NCBI GenBank assembly: GCA_037893225.1
Contig: JAZGUH010000323.1
Location: forward strand, 1,116,001 to 1,180,000
DNA from: Hippasteria phrygiana
Lineage: Eukaryota; Echinodermata; Asteroidea; Valvatida; Goniasteridae
DNA: 64,000 nucleotides
Reading direction: 5' to 3'
Below the pieces are notes generated by a model that saw only the letters and a program-made list of their open reading frames with translations, was not told the DNA's origin and searched no databases. Below, in pieces: positions 63,927 to 64,000 of this stretch. The translations under genes and the position numbers were made by a program. How positions within the stretch are numbered: position 1 is the first letter of the stretch; the number at the start of each line of letters is the position of its first letter.

Positions 63927-64000
63927 ACATCTGTGTGCATATTACCTTCTATTTATTGCTCCATGCCTGTCAAATTCCCTGGGGTATGGACTTGCTTTAT
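63927..64000. repeat. Partial monomer at right window edge
   Basis: The first 74 nt of a monomer of the GTGTGCAT/ATGCCTG type. The preceding monomer has GGAGACAATTC near 63884, an allele otherwise seen only near 62262, exactly 1622 bp earlier. The 7-monomer period is thus still running at the edge and the array continues beyond the window. Confidence 0.9.

Larger units (their letters stand above)
2733..64000. repeat. Satellite DNA array, 232-bp monomer, 264 complete copies plus a partial copy
   Basis: Head-to-tail tandem array. Taking ACATCTGTG as the monomer start, successive starts fall at 2733, 2965, 3197 and so on, 232 bp apart, to 63927. Length bookkeeping closes exactly: 206 monomers of 232 bp, 56 of 231 bp (one G lost in GGGGTATGGAC, giving GGGGTATGAC) and 2 of 233 bp (GGGGAAATGG). 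The monomer is about 39% GC. Roughly two dozen sites vary recurrently (for example GTACAT/GTGCAT, ATGCATG/ATGCCTG, AGATCT/AGATTT, GTTCAAAC/GTTAAAAC/GTTAACAC), and combinations of these alleles recur at long distance. All copies have the same orientation. No gene, transposon insertion or other sequence interrupts the array. Plus-strand frames of 75-120 codons recur in every monomer but carry no recognisable domain and are treated as incidental. A centromeric or heterochromatic location is plausible but not shown. Confidence 0.98.

Noticed and set aside
2733..64000. CRISPR array
   Set aside because: There are no unique spacers between short repeats; the whole 232-bp unit repeats and the context is eukaryotic.
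2733..64000. 5S rRNA, tRNA or histone gene cluster
   Set aside because: No 5S internal control region or conserved 5S sequence, no foldable tRNA cloverleaf in the monomer, and no histone coding sequence.
2733..64000. CENP-B box
   Set aside because: The monomer contains neither TTCG nor its complement CGAA, which the box requires. Centromere function is therefore neither supported nor excluded.
2733..64000. Pure assembly artefact from a repeated contig
   Set aside because: Private alleles, size variants and nested duplications of different lengths are not what simple re-use of one sequence would give, although copy number may still be inexact.

Overview
The window suggests an animal nuclear genome, most likely arthropod or another invertebrate. 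Its left edge carries part of a Maverick/Polinton- or adintovirus-type family B DNA polymerase gene. Everything from base 2733 to the right edge is a single satellite DNA array. Nothing bacterial (ribosome-binding-site operons, tRNA or rRNA genes, CRISPR) is visible. The host assignment is inferred from the polymerase family and the large satellite; no species can be named. Layout: (1) Bases 1-2398, minus strand: the first 799 codons of a polymerase ORF with no internal stop. It starts at the ATG at 2398-2396 and runs off the left edge just after the third exonuclease motif, so the polymerase palm lies outside the window. (2) Bases 2399-2732: a 334-bp spacer with a 45-nt pure A/T tract next to the polymerase start, a GC-rich imperfect palindrome at 2498-2521, and AT-rich sequence with no recognisable gene. 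(3) Bases 2733-64000: a head-to-tail satellite with a 232-bp monomer of about 39% GC. Position bookkeeping gives 264 complete monomers (206 of 232 bp, 56 of 231 bp, 2 of 233 bp) plus a 74-nt partial monomer cut by the right edge. The array is not homogeneous. About two dozen recurrent variable sites define monomer types, and these are arranged in higher-order repeats. Two 7-monomer families dominate (about 1622 bp each, called HOR-A and HOR-B here). On top of them lie several 1.8-3.2 kb tandem segmental duplications that can be recognised by private mutations. This pattern fits repeated unequal exchange and gene conversion. The hundreds of overlapping plus-strand ORFs of 75-120 codons are a by-product of a repeat that is open over most of its length in two frames; I do not regard them as genes. 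There is no operon logic: the polymerase is transcribed away from the array, and its ATG lies 335 bp from the first monomer. The main points of interest are the polymerase architecture (SAP-like repeats, CCHC finger, endonuclease VII-like insert, intact exonuclease motifs), the abrupt junction between single-copy DNA and a non-decaying array edge, and the layered higher-order structure of the satellite.
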